In this document: positions 1 to 8,700 of the stretch, one piece after another
Layout of the letters: each line of letters starts with the position of its first letter
How positions within the stretch are numbered: the stretch's first letter is position 1
NCBI GenBank assembly: GCA_002427885.1
Contig: DIZI01000035.1
Location: 1-20,515 of the forward strand
DNA: 20,515 nucleotides
Reading direction: 5' to 3'
From: Paludibacter sp. UBA6032
GTDB lineage: Bacteria; Bacteroidota; Bacteroidia; Bacteroidales; Paludibacteraceae
The notes under the pieces: model-generated
Told to the model about the DNA's origin: nothing
Databases searched by the model: none
Seen by the model: only the letters and a program-made list of their open reading frames with translations
Program-made: the position numbers and the translations under genes

Positions 1-89
1 TATATAATTTTAATCGAAATAATATATATTGATTTAAATGTTTGGATTGAGAAACACAAATAAAAAGTAACTTTTAATTATTTTCGATA

Positions 90-107
90 TTATGTTGTAA
101 AACATAA
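90..107. promoter_or_regulatory. Inverted repeat, possible operator
   Basis: TTATGTT and AACATAA form a perfect 7-bp inverted repeat around the 4-base centre GTAA. It ends 7 bases before the TTTG of the possible promoter at 115-146, where an operator could sit. Such A+T-rich inverted repeats also arise by chance in this base composition, so the call is weak. Confidence 0.25.
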
Positions 108-114
108 AAAATAT

Positions 115-146
115 TTTGGATAATGTTGAAATAGGCTTTACTTTTA
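115..146 (+). promoter_or_regulatory. Possible Bacteroidota-type promoter for susC
   Basis: TTTG (115-118), a 20-base spacer and TACTTTTA (139-146) match the Bacteroidota promoter form TTTG-N19-21-TAnnTTTG with one mismatch in the -7 element. Transcription would begin near 152 and give a leader of about 475 nt on the susC mRNA, carrying both 81-bp repeats. I saw no better + strand match closer to susC, but the region is A+T-rich and one mismatch is easily met by chance. Confidence 0.35.
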
Positions 147-251
147 CCCCCAGATAATTAAGTGTTTTATTTACGCTCGTTTTTTTTTGTAAAAAATTTT
201 AAACGATAGCTAGAAATTGATGGTTAGCCGTTGGTTTTTAAAATCTATTTT

Positions 252-332
252 AAGTGTTGTAAGGACATTATTTTTTGCATTAAAAATACACACGTGTGAA
301 ATATAATAGAATATCAATAAATTAGAATTATC
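252..332. repeat. Tandem 81-bp repeat, copy 1
   Basis: This is the first of two directly abutting imperfect copies. It begins AAGTGTTGT and ends AATTAGAATTATC. Two blocks of about 22 bases each are identical to copy 2: one around the palindrome CACACGTGTG (289-298) and one at the 3' end. Differences and a compensating pair of one-base indels lie between these blocks. A degenerate third copy may begin near 159 (AAGTGTTTT followed by a T-run), but this is uncertain. Confidence 0.85.
289..298. promoter_or_regulatory. CACACGTGTG palindrome in repeat copy 1
   Basis: This is a perfect 10-bp palindrome inside a conserved block of the tandem repeat. Two copies 82 bp apart, each in otherwise A+T-rich sequence, look like paired sites for a dimeric DNA-binding protein. 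The cognate regulator is not in the window and the family cannot be assigned. Confidence 0.4.
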
Positions 333-413
333 AAGTGTTGTTCGGACATTTTTTTTTAGCATTAAAAATACACACGTGTGATACATAAAAGATATCAATA
401 AATTAGAATTATC
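333..413. repeat. Tandem 81-bp repeat, copy 2
   Basis: This second copy directly abuts the first. It has the same start (AAGTGTTG), the same central palindrome block (palindrome at 371-380) and the same 3' block. It ends about 215 bases before the susC start codon. The conserved segments are the palindrome block and the 3' block, while the T-rich part differs, which suggests selection on specific sites rather than a recent plain duplication. Confidence 0.85.
371..380. promoter_or_regulatory. CACACGTGTG palindrome in repeat copy 2
   Basis: This is the second perfect copy of the 10-bp palindrome. Its centre lies 82 bp from that of the first, close to eight helical turns, which would place two bound dimers on roughly the same face of the DNA. 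A regulatory role is inferred from duplication and position only. Confidence 0.4.
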
Positions 414-474
414 ATATCTAACAAGTATTAACAATTAAATAATATTCAATATGGATAATACCACTTAAATCTGC

Positions 475-508
475 AAAAAAACCGGAAAATGCTGTAACAT
501 TCTCCGGT
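475..508 (-). terminator. Intrinsic terminator on the minus strand
   Basis: Read on the minus strand, ACCGGAGAATG (508-498), loop TTACAG and CATTTTCCGGT (491-481) form an 11-bp stem with one mismatch, followed directly by a seven-base U-tract (481-475). On the + strand the hairpin is followed by AGTAAAG, so it has no U-tract in that direction. It should therefore stop a transcript coming from the susC side on the minus strand. No minus-strand protein gene precedes it, so it most likely ends a small RNA. Confidence 0.65.
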
Positions 509-555
509 AGTAAAGTTATCAAAATAATCTGAAAAATAATCGCTTATCTGAAAAC
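475..555 (-). ncRNA. Predicted antisense small RNA upstream of susC
   Basis: A minus-strand promoter-like site (560-591) and a minus-strand intrinsic terminator (475-508) enclose about 80 bases with no open reading frame of note. The predicted RNA would start near 555 and end near 475. Its 5' half carries two copies of TTTTCAGAT (554-546 and 535-527), so the + strand leader carries ATCTGAAAA twice. It would be fully complementary to the susC mRNA leader if that transcript starts further upstream. In Bacteroides fragilis the DonS family of cis-antisense RNAs sits at the equivalent place, divergent from and just upstream of susC, is roughly 80-130 nt long and represses the PUL. Similarity here is by position and architecture; I have not compared sequences. 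Confidence 0.45.
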
Positions 556-559
556 ATTG

Positions 560-591
560 CAAAGGTACTGTTTTCAATTCAATGTGTCAGA
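560..591 (-). promoter_or_regulatory. Minus-strand promoter for the predicted antisense RNA
   Basis: On the minus strand TCTG (591-588), a 20-base spacer and TACCTTTG (567-560) fit the Bacteroidota promoter TTTG-N19-21-TAnnTTTG. The -7 element is a perfect match and the -33 element matches in three of four bases. It lies 38-69 bases upstream of the susC start codon and points away from it, towards the minus-strand terminator at 475-508. Confidence 0.45.
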
Positions 592-628
592 TGAGCTTGT
601 AATAAATTATCTAAAATCATTCTAATAC

Positions 629-3600
629 ATGAGAAAAACAATTTTTATACTCATTGGGGTAATTTGTATCTCGATGACGGCTTTTTCCCAAGTGAAAAAG
701 CAAGTTACTCCGCAGTCATCCAATGCACAAAGCGGAATGCACAATGTTACAGGAAAGATAGTTGATGAGAAAGGCGATGCTATTATCGGAGCCTCTATCA
801 AAGTTAAGGGAAGCACTAATGGAACTATATCTGATGTTTCAGGGGAATTTTCTTTATCAACAAGTGATGATGCCATTTTATCCATATCCTATGTTGGGTA
901 TGAATCTCAAGAAGTGGCAGTGAATAATCAATCAAGACTTTCACTTCAATTGAAAGAAACGACAACCGGATTGAATGAAGTGGTGGTGGTTGGTTATGGT
1001 ACACAAAAAAAAGTGAATCTGACAGGCTCTGTTGCAAGTGTTTCATCGGCAGATATGGTAAAACGTCCATCCCATAGTGTTGGAAACTTATTGCAAGGGA
1101 AAGCATCTGGTTTACAGATTATTCAAAGTTCAGGTGAACCTGGAAATGATAGCCCAGTAATAAGAATTCGAGGTTTAGGCACTTTCTCTGGAGCTGGAAG
1201 CAGTCCTTTAGTTCTGGTTGATGGCATTCAAGGAGATTTAGGCAAACTTAATCCCGAAAATATAGAATCTGTTTCAGTTTTAAAAGATGCTGCATCTGCT
1301 TCTATTTATGGTGCCAGAGCTGCCAATGGAGTGATTTTAGTTACAACAAAACAAGGTAAATCAGGTACGCTGAATATTGAATACAGTGGCAATTATCAAG
1401 TACAGCAACCAACCCGGATGCCAGAATTTGTTACTAACTCAGCTAACTTTATGACAGATTGGAATTATGCCAACCAACGAGCAAATCAGCCCAATTATTT
1501 CACTCAGAGTGAAATCGATGCATTCCGGAACGCAACGGATCGCGTAAAATACCCTAATTTTAATTGGATGGATCATATGATAGGTAACGGAGCTGAACAA
1601 AATCATTTTCTTTCATTAAATGGTGGTAATGAAAAGACAAGGTTCAATGTTTCTCTTGGATTGACAGATCAGACGGGAATTAACTCTGCTTTTACTTATC
1701 AGAAAGCAAATGTGATGTTCAATATTAATTCGAAATTGAATAAGGTTGTTAGTTTTGGCTCAAACATTTCAATGAACTATTCAAAGAGAGATGAACCTGT
1801 CATGGGAAGTAATGAATTTATGCTTCTTGTTTATACTGCAGGTCCAAACTATATGCCAAAACTATCAGACGGAAGTGGACGTTGGACCTGGAGATACAAT
1901 AATGCCGCCTGGCATAATAGAAATCCGGAGCAAGCACTTTCTTATGGTAGTATAACACATCCGACCTATTCATTGGCAGCACAGACTTATGTGGACATAA
2001 ACATCACAAAAGATCTTGTTCTTGAAGCTAAGGGTGCCATAAACTATGATGGAGCATGGGACAGAAGCCATGAAACGCCGGTTGCGTCTTATTTTTATTC
2101 AGACAATACTTTAGCAGCAACCACGACAGGTTATAATGTTGGAGTTCAGAATAATTTCGGTCAAAATATACTGACAACATTTTATTCTACCTTAAACTAT
2201 ACTAAGAAAATTTCAGACCATAGTATAAATGCATTGATTGGCTATAGTCAGGAAGCCAATAATTACAGGTATTTAAGAGCATTTAGACAACAATTCCCAA
2301 CTCCTGAATTGGCAGAACTTAATGCAGGGTCGACTACTAACCAATGGTTGCAGGGATCTTCTGAAGATTGGGCAATGCAATCAGTATTTGGGCGTGTAGG
2401 TTACGACTTCAAAGGTAAATATCTTTTGGAAGGCAATTTCCGGTATGATGGTTCTTCACGCATTTATAAAGATAATCGTTGGGGTTTGTTCCCATCGGTA
2501 TCTGCAGGATGGCGCTTGTCTCAGGAAGATTTCATGAAACAATTTTCATGGATTGATAATTTGAAGTTAAGAGCTTCTCTGGGAAAATTAGGGAACCAGA
2601 ATATAGGTTTATATCCATATCAGAGCATCCTTAATTTAAATTCTTATGCGTATGGTTCAACTGTCGAGCAGGGTGTTGCTGTAACTCGTCTAATTGACAA
2701 AACTTTGAGATGGGAAACCACTTCGGTAACTGACATTGGTGCTGATTTTAGTATGAAAAATGGTCTTTTCTCAGTGACTGCTGACTGGTTTAATAAAGTG
2801 ACCGATGATATCCTTTATGGGATTGACATTCCTGCCAGTATTGGGTTAGATCCTCCTACGGTAAATTATGCCAAGATGAAAAATACCGGTTTTGAGATTG
2901 AACTTGGACATGCTAATAAAATTGGTGAATTAAAATACAGTGTAAACTTCAACCTTTCTGCATATCAAAATGAAGTTTTAAAGGTGAAAGCTCCAAGTTA
3001 CGGACAAACAACTATTCAGGAAGGATTACCATGGAATTCCTATTATCTGACAGAATGGATTGGAATTTTCCAGGATCAGGCCGAAATTGATGCTTCGCCA
3101 AAACAACCATATAATCCAAAACCAGGTGACCTGAAATTTAAAGACCAAAATGGTGATGGCGTTATCGATTCAAAAGATAGAGTGGTGGTCGATGGCGCAT
3201 TCCCGAAATTTTATTATGGAGGAAGTCTAAACTTAAGTTGGAAAAATTTTGATCTTTCTGCATTCTTCCAAGGAGTTCAGGGTCAAAAGTTTTATGTGAA
3301 TGGATGGGGTATTGATCCATTTATTCAAGGTTGCCCTCCAACAGTTGATTTTGAAAAAAAAGCCTGGACTCCTGAAAATAAATCGAATACTTATCCGGCT
3401 ATGTATAGGCAGGATTATGGTCCTGTTTCTGGAACCCCTTCAACTTACTATTTAAAGGATGCTTCTTACTTCAGATTGAAAAATCTTTTAATTGGATACA
3501 ATATGCCTATTGAGCTAATCAGTAAAATTGGATTGAAAAATCTTCGTATATATGTTTCGGGAGATAATCTGGCAACAATTACAAAGTATCCCTATGCAGA

Positions 3601-3682
3601 TCCCGAACGTACCGGTAGTGGTGGTTTTCAAACCTATCCTCAGTTAAGAACTTATACAGTTGGTCTTAATGTCAAATTCTAA
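629..3682 (+). CDS. SusC-like TonB-dependent outer-membrane transporter
   Basis: This is the outer-membrane channel that imports oligosaccharides using TonB energy, in complex with the SusD-like lipoprotein encoded next. The 1017-residue protein has the usual SusC length. A signal peptide covers residues 1-20 (MRKTIFILIG... ending AFSQ). A carboxypeptidase-regulatory-like domain follows at about 40-105 (GKIVDEKGDAIIGASIKVKG, ISYVGYES). Next are the SusC signature LNEVVVVGYGTQKK at 115-128 and the plug domain at about 130-245 (PLVLVDGIQG, SASIYGARAANGVILVTTKQ). The rest is the beta-barrel, ending in an aromatic residue (VGLNVKF) as outer-membrane barrels do. There is no N-terminal STN domain, so signalling through an anti-sigma factor is not expected. 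The substrate cannot be read from sequence. Confidence 0.97.
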   Translation: MRKTIFILIGVICISMTAFSQVKKQVTPQSSNAQSGMHNVTGKIVDEKGDAIIGASIKVKGSTNGTISDVSGEFSLSTSDDAILSISYVGYESQEVAVNNQSRLSLQLKETTTGLNEVVVVGYGTQKKVNLTGSVASVSSADMVKRPSHSVGNLLQGKASGLQIIQSSGEPGNDSPVIRIRGLGTFSGAGSSPLVLVDGIQGDLGKLNPENIESVSVLKDAASASIYGARAANGVILVTTKQGKSGTLNIEYSGNYQVQQPTRMPEFVTNSANFMTDWNYANQRANQPNYFTQSEIDAFRNATDRVKYPNFNWMDHMIGNGAEQNHFLSLNGGNEKTRFNVSLGLTDQTGINSAFTYQKANVMFNINSKLNKVVSFGSNISMNYSKRDEPVMGSNEFMLLVYTAGPNYMPKLSDGSGRWTWRYNNAAWHNRNPEQALSYGSITHPTYSLAAQTYVDINITKDLVLEAKGAINYDGAWDRSHETPVASYFYSDNTLAATTTGYNVGVQNNFGQNILTTFYSTLNYTKKISDHSINALIGYSQEANNYRYLRAFRQQFPTPELAELNAGSTTNQWLQGSSEDWAMQSVFGRVGYDFKGKYLLEGNFRYDGSSRIYKDNRWGLFPSVSAGWRLSQEDFMKQFSWIDNLKLRASLGKLGNQNIGLYPYQSILNLNSYAYGSTVEQGVAVTRLIDKTLRWETTSVTDIGADFSMKNGLFSVTADWFNKVTDDILYGIDIPASIGLDPPTVNYAKMKNTGFEIELGHANKIGELKYSVNFNLSAYQNEVLKVKAPSYGQTTIQEGLPWNSYYLTEWIGIFQDQAEIDASPKQPYNPKPGDLKFKDQNGDGVIDSKDRVVVDGAFPKFYYGGSLNLSWKNFDLSAFFQGVQGQKFYVNGWGIDPFIQGCPPTVDFEKKAWTPENKSNTYPAMYRQDYGPVSGTPSTYYLKDASYFRLKNLLIGYNMPIELISKIGLKNLRIYVSGDNLATITKYPYADPERTGSGGFQTYPQLRTYTVGLNVKF

Positions 3683-3695
3683 AAATCGAAACAAA

Positions 3696-5195
3696 ATGAA
3701 AAAAATAATATCTATCATTTGTATAGGCACCAGCCTATTGTTTCTCTCTTCCTGTGATAATAATTTTCTTGAAAAATATCCAACGGATCAAATTTCAAGT
3801 GAAACATTCTGGAAAACAGAAGCTGATGCTACAATGGGTCTGAATGGCATTTACAATGTTATGACCAATCACCAGACATTTAATCATGGACGCAGGTTAT
3901 GGGACGCTTTAAGCGAAATTGCATATTGCAAGTCATTCCCAACTATTGCTGCGGGGATCATCGAACCATCTTCAGGAAATATTGTATATGGCATTTATGC
4001 TGATAGCTATGTCGGGATTTCGCGCTGTAACATCTTTCTTGACAATATCGATAAAGTGGACATGCCTGACCAAACAAAGATGAAATATAAAGGCGAAGCA
4101 CTTTTCCTTCGTGCTAGCTTCTATTTTATTCTAACTGAATTTTATGGTGGTGTACCGTTATATACCAAGCCGGTTACAGTCGACGAATCAAAGGTTGCTC
4201 AAAGTTCCAAAGATGCTGTTATTACTCAGATTCTTGCTGATCTTGATCAGGCTATTTCCAGTCTGCCCGACGATGTTTATACTGGTCATGCTGTTAAAGC
4301 TTCGGCATTGGCACTTAAAGCTCAAGTTTTGATGCACAATCAAAGGTGGGCAGAAGCAGCAAGTGCAGCCAATGAAATAATAAGCGGAGGGAAATTCAGT
4401 TTATATAGCGATTATCCTGGAATGTTCCTGAAATCGGGGCAGAATAATAATCCGGAAATCATATTCTCTGTAAGGTATTTGAATCCAGATGCAAGTGAGC
4501 CCACGACAAATGAAATGAATGCCGATCTTATGGGAGCTCATTCACACGCACTTGCCCCGACTAAGCAATACATTGATGCCTTTGAATGTACTGATGGTCT
4601 TCCTATTTCTCAGTCTCCATTATACGATCCGAACAATGAGTTTGCAAACAGAGATCCACGACTGAAGTTCACCGCTATAAATTATGCCGATTTCGTAGCT
4701 AAAGCTGCGCCTTTAGGAGAAACCGGTGAAAGTTTTGAAACTGATTACAGTTGTGAAAAAGCAGTTAATTGGGCAAATGCTCCATATTCATGGTCGACTA
4801 AAAGTGATCAGGATTACATTATCTTTCGATATGCTCAGGTGCTGTTAATCTACGCTGAATGCAAAAATGAAGCAACGGGTCCTGATCAGAGTGTATATGA
4901 TGCAGTTAATTTGGTTAGGGCGAGACCGGGCGTAAATATGCCGCCATTACCCACAGGTTTGGATAAAGTTGGAATGAGAAATCGCATCAGGCACGAACGT
5001 ATTGTTGAGCTTGGTTTGGAAGGCCTTCATTATTGGGACATTAAGCGATGGAAAACTGCTGAAACAATAATTCCAACGGTACAGGATCGTGGTGGGCTAT
5101 TCAGAATGTTTGATCCTTCAAAAAACTACTTGTTCCCATTCCCATTAAGCGAACTTGATCGAAATCCAAATCTAAAACAGAATCCTGGGTATTAA
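3696..5195 (+). CDS. SusD-like surface glycan-binding lipoprotein
   Basis: This partner lid of the SusC-like channel captures glycan at the cell surface. I chose the ATG at 3696 over an in-frame ATG at 3660. It gives a proper lipoprotein signal (MKKIISIICIGTSLLFLSSC, lipidated Cys20) and avoids overlap with susC, which ends 13 bases earlier; the product is 499 residues. SusD-family features are the N-terminal FLEKYPTDQISSETFW just after the lipobox, the TPR-region motif RASFYFILTEFYGGVPL at about 139-155, and the C-terminal RHERIVELGLEGLHYWDIKR (from 432) and FPFPLSELDRNPNLKQNPGY, which closes the protein. It is co-transcribed with susC by spacing and followed by a terminator hairpin at 5253-5285. 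Ligand specificity is unknown. Confidence 0.97.
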   Translation: MKKIISIICIGTSLLFLSSCDNNFLEKYPTDQISSETFWKTEADATMGLNGIYNVMTNHQTFNHGRRLWDALSEIAYCKSFPTIAAGIIEPSSGNIVYGIYADSYVGISRCNIFLDNIDKVDMPDQTKMKYKGEALFLRASFYFILTEFYGGVPLYTKPVTVDESKVAQSSKDAVITQILADLDQAISSLPDDVYTGHAVKASALALKAQVLMHNQRWAEAASAANEIISGGKFSLYSDYPGMFLKSGQNNNPEIIFSVRYLNPDASEPTTNEMNADLMGAHSHALAPTKQYIDAFECTDGLPISQSPLYDPNNEFANRDPRLKFTAINYADFVAKAAPLGETGESFETDYSCEKAVNWANAPYSWSTKSDQDYIIFRYAQVLLIYAECKNEATGPDQSVYDAVNLVRARPGVNMPPLPTGLDKVGMRNRIRHERIVELGLEGLHYWDIKRWKTAETIIPTVQDRGGLFRMFDPSKNYLFPFPLSELDRNPNLKQNPGY

Positions 5196-5252
5196 TATTG
5201 TTATTGGTTTGATACTATCACGAAGTTGTTTAGTCTAATTAAATAGTTGTAT

Positions 5253-5285
5253 GGGCGGGTTCATTGACTTTGAACCTGCCCTTTT
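5253..5285 (+). terminator. Terminator hairpin after susD
   Basis: GGGCGGGTTCA (5253-5263), loop TTGACTT and TGAACCTGCCC (5271-5281) form an 11-bp stem with one G-U pair, followed by four Ts (5282-5285). It begins 57 bases after the susD stop. The U-tract is short, so it may be a partial terminator that lowers expression of the downstream enzymes relative to susCD, a common arrangement in PULs. Confidence 0.75.
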
Positions 5286-5387
5286 ACAACTGAATATATT
5301 TTTAAATCACAAGATGTTTAAGATTTTAGTTAATTTATGTTTTATTGTTCCTTAATAAATCGAAGGATGTTAGTGTATTTCTACCTA

Positions 5388-5395
5388 TAGATTTG
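5388..5395 (+). promoter_or_regulatory. Possible -7 element ahead of the enzyme block
   Basis: TAGATTTG is a perfect match to the Bacteroidota -7 element TAnnTTTG. No TTTG lies 19-21 bases upstream, so the -33 element is missing or weak. It would give a leader of about 310 nt that includes the palindrome cluster. The identical octamer occurs at 9544-9551 in the gap before the GH78 gene. Confidence 0.25.
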
Positions 5396-5456
5396 CGAGT
5401 TAGAAAATTTCTAATTTTTTAAATATATTTTAATTTATTAAACATATGTCAAGATT

Positions 5457-5640
5457 CAACCTATTCTGGGTTGCTGGATTATATCTTTCATTTTCCTTGG
5501 GTTAACATCGAAGGTTATTAAAATCAAACCCTTTCAGGGTAGTAAAGAACCAAAAGTCCGAAGGACTTGAATTTGAATGACCTCTGGTGAAACCGGAGGG
5601 TGATGAACCAACAAGTTTGAGAACCCCGAAATGGGTTCAA
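5457..5640. repeat. Cluster of short palindromes (REP-like)
   Basis: Five small inverted repeats follow each other: CAACC/GGTTG (5457-5473), ACCCT-TTC-AGGGT (5528-5540), AAGTCC-GAA-GGACTT (5554-5568), CCTCTGGT-GAA-ACCGGAGG (5581-5599, one G-U) and GAACCC-CGAAAT-GGGTTC (5621-5638). Three have a three-base TTC or GAA loop, and the last has GAA in its loop. Short hairpins of this kind, strung together with TTGAATTTGAAT-like linkers, resemble dispersed intergenic repeat elements of Bacteroidota genomes. I judge this from memory of the pattern, without a database comparison. Confidence 0.6.
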
Positions 5641-5711
5641 TATAAATTTAAATAGTCTCTAAGTAATTTATAGCCTATTACAATACCAACACCAAGTAAA
5701 TCAAATCGATT

Positions 5712-8700
5712 ATGAATCAAAAAAGGATAAAAATAACAGCCAGATTAGCAAAACTCATTTTTTTGCTGATGGTCAGCCTTATCGTCTCAGGACAAAACAC
5801 ACAACCGTTACCTCCCGGCTTTCCTGATCGTTCGCCCAAGTTGGATGTTCTTCCTGGATTTAAGACTCCACCTAAAGGTTATGGTGAGGTTTCGTTTTAC
5901 TGGTGGATTGGCGATACTTTGACCAAAGAGCGCATAACCTCGCAACTTGATCAGTTAAAAAACAACAGTATTACCGGCTTGCAGATTAATTACTGCCACA
6001 CCGATAAAGGCGGTAAAAGCTGGGGTCTGACTTATCCGAGCCAGCCTGCACTTTTTAGTGATGAATGGTGGAAGCTGTTCCAGTGGTTTTTGGTTGAAGC
6101 CAAAAAACGGGATATGTCGGTCAGTTTAAGCGATTACACCCTCGGCGCTGCCGGACAAGGATGGTTTGTTGACGAGATGCTTAACGAAAATCCGCAACTT
6201 CATGGTTCAAAACTGGAAGCTAAACAGTTCGATGTAAAAGGTAATGAGGATTTCAAAGCTACTGTTCCTGAAAATATCATTTCAGCAATAGCTTTTAAAA
6301 ATATCAACGGGACTTTCTCTCCTGACGGATCAATCGATCTAAAGCCATTGATAAAGAACGCTGAACTTATTTGGAAAGCCCCTTCAGGCATCTGGAAAAT
6401 AATTGTTGTAAAAAGAACAACTGTTGAAACATCTTTCGACCCAATGAACCCGCTGAGCGGGCAAAAAGTAATTGAGAAGTTTTACCAGAGGTTCGAGGAT
6501 CATTGCCCGGGTGAAGGCGGAAAAGGGTTAAATTTCTTTTTCTCCGATGAATTAGACTTCGGGATCAGAGGATTCTTGTGGGACGATGCTTTTGCCAACG
6601 AATTCAAAAAGCGAAAAGGTTACGATATTGTTCCAGAACTCTCCAGCTTGTTTACTAATCTTGGTCCAAGATCCTATAAAATCAGAATGGATTACAATGA
6701 TGTGATGGTGAACCTTTCGGAACTAGGTTTTTTTAAACAGGTGTACGACTGGCATACCAGCCGTGGAATGTTATTTGGATGCGACCATGGCGGACGCGGA
6801 AAAGATGTGACCGAATTTGGCGATTATTTTCGCACACAGCGCTGGATGTCAGGGCCTGGATGCGATCAGCCCGGATTAGGCAAAGATATTGTGAAAGCAA
6901 AAGTTGCCAGTTCAATTGCCCACCTTTACGAACGTCCACGGACATGGCTTGAAGGATATTACGGCAGTGGATGGGGAACCAGCAGTGAGGAACTTGCCGA
7001 TGCTACCTTTACCGATTTTGCGATGGGCCATAATTTACTAAGCCTGCACGGGCTTTATTATTCGACCCATGGTAGCTGGTGGGAATGGGCTGCCCCCGAC
7101 AATCATTGGCGCCAGCCTTATTGGGCAAATATGAACGATTTTCTGAAATGTTCTGAACGTTTGAGTTATATCTTGTCGCAAGGGTATCACCGTTGCGATG
7201 TGGCTATGGTCTATCCTGTTGCACCTACCGAAGCGAACCTCAAAGGTGAAGAATCGACCAAAACTGCATTTAAACTGGCCGAAAACCTTTATCCATCCGG
7301 AACAGATTTCGATTTTATGGATTTCGAATCCTTGAACCGGTGCAAGGTTCAGGATAAAGAATTGCATGTCAGCGGTGAAAAGTATAAAATCTTGATACTG
7401 CCATCCTTGTCGGCTGTACGCTATTCCTCCATTGAAAAGGCGTTGGAATTCTATCGGGCAGGTGGAATTGTGATGGCTGTTGGTTCACTCCCTGAGGTCA
7501 GCGAACGGATTGGTGGCAACGATGAAAAACTTCAGGCAATGGTCAAAGAAATGTTTGGAACCACTTATTCTGAAAAGCACGATACGACAACTATTTATTC
7601 CCGAAAAAGCAAAACTGGCGGAATCGGCATGTTCCTTCATAGTCCGCTTCAGGTTAAAAGAGAGATTGACCAATTGATTCAGCCCGATTTTAAAGCTTTT
7701 TCGGAAGGTGTCAAATCAAGTATTATGCACCGCAAATTAGGCGAACGCGACCTCTACTTTGTGTATGGCATTCCAAAAGGGACAAGTTGCTTTTTCCGGA
7801 GCAAAGGGAAAGTTGAACTCTGGAATCCCTGGAATGGGAAAGTCAGTCCAGTAAAAGTTTCATCAGTTTCAGGAAACGGCACAATCATTCAACTTCCACT
7901 GGAAAAGAATGAACCTCAACTAATTGTCTTTAGTGCGGGTATGCCTGAAATTGCAGAATCTAAGGGACAAAGCAAAATAGATACCTTATTAGTTGATAAT
8001 GAATGGGAGTTTGAGCTGAAACCTACTTTGGATAACAAATACGGTGATTACCGTTTGCCTGCATTTGATGGTAAATTGGGTGTTGAAGTCTGGAAAATGA
8101 AATTCGCCAAAGAATCTGCTACTTCTCAGGATTGTCAAAGTCCGTCTTTTGACGATAGAAAATGGGCAACCGAAGCGGTTTCGTACGGACCTCAATTTTG
8201 GAAACTTGGACCACTGCCTGATCAGGCTGATTTTACCGCAATTGAATCAAGATTATCAACTCTCGAACAGGTAAATCCAGACGAGCCGGTTGAAATAAAT
8301 GGAGCAAAATACTTTTGGACACCTTATGAATTTTCGTGGCGCTGGGGATTGAAAGATGATGCCGGCCATCAAGGCTACCACGGTTTAAAAGGGCATGTGA
8401 ATAATGAAATTATTTCGTTTGGAAAGATGGATAAATCGAATGTAGCCATGCCTGTTTATCCACTGAAACCCGAAAAAGAAGGTTCAGTTTATTATTTGTG
8501 GTCAACGGTTTCCGCACCAAAACAGATGGAAGCAAAAATTAGCAAGAATGGATTGTTGCCTGTAAAAGTTTATTTGAACCATACGTTAATACTAAACGGA
8601 CAGGAATCGGCTGAATTGAAATCAGGCAGTAATCCGGTTCTCCTAAAATACAATGCAGTAGGTCGCGGATATTTTGTTTTCGAAGATGCTCAATCCGATG

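Larger units (their letters stand above)
1..628. other. Gene-free A+T-rich leader upstream of susC
   Basis: No credible protein gene lies here on either strand; the minus-strand open frame over 210-434 is only a by-product of the tandem repeats. The stretch is strongly A+T-rich. It holds an inverted repeat (90-107), a possible + strand promoter (115-146), two tandem 81-bp repeats (252-413), and a minus-strand promoter plus terminator outlining an antisense RNA (about 475-591). This is the regulatory region of the locus, as expected upstream of a Bacteroidota susC gene. No regulator gene is adjacent. Confidence 0.8.
5196..5711. other. 516-bp gap between susD and the enzyme block
   Basis: No protein gene is visible. 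The gap holds a + strand terminator hairpin (5253-5285), a TAGATTTG promoter-like element (5388-5395) and a cluster of five small palindromes (5457-5640). It separates the import pair from the enzyme genes, which suggests differential expression of the two parts. Confidence 0.75.

Noticed and set aside
210..434. Minus-strand open frame of 74 codons with internally repeated sequence
   Set aside because: The repetition only reflects the tandem 81-bp DNA repeat; codons are low-complexity, and no family or translation signal is visible.
3660..3695. Earlier in-frame ATG for the SusD-like gene overlapping susC
   Set aside because: It would put 12 polar residues before a good lipoprotein signal peptide; the ATG at 3696 gives a standard lipobox at Cys20.
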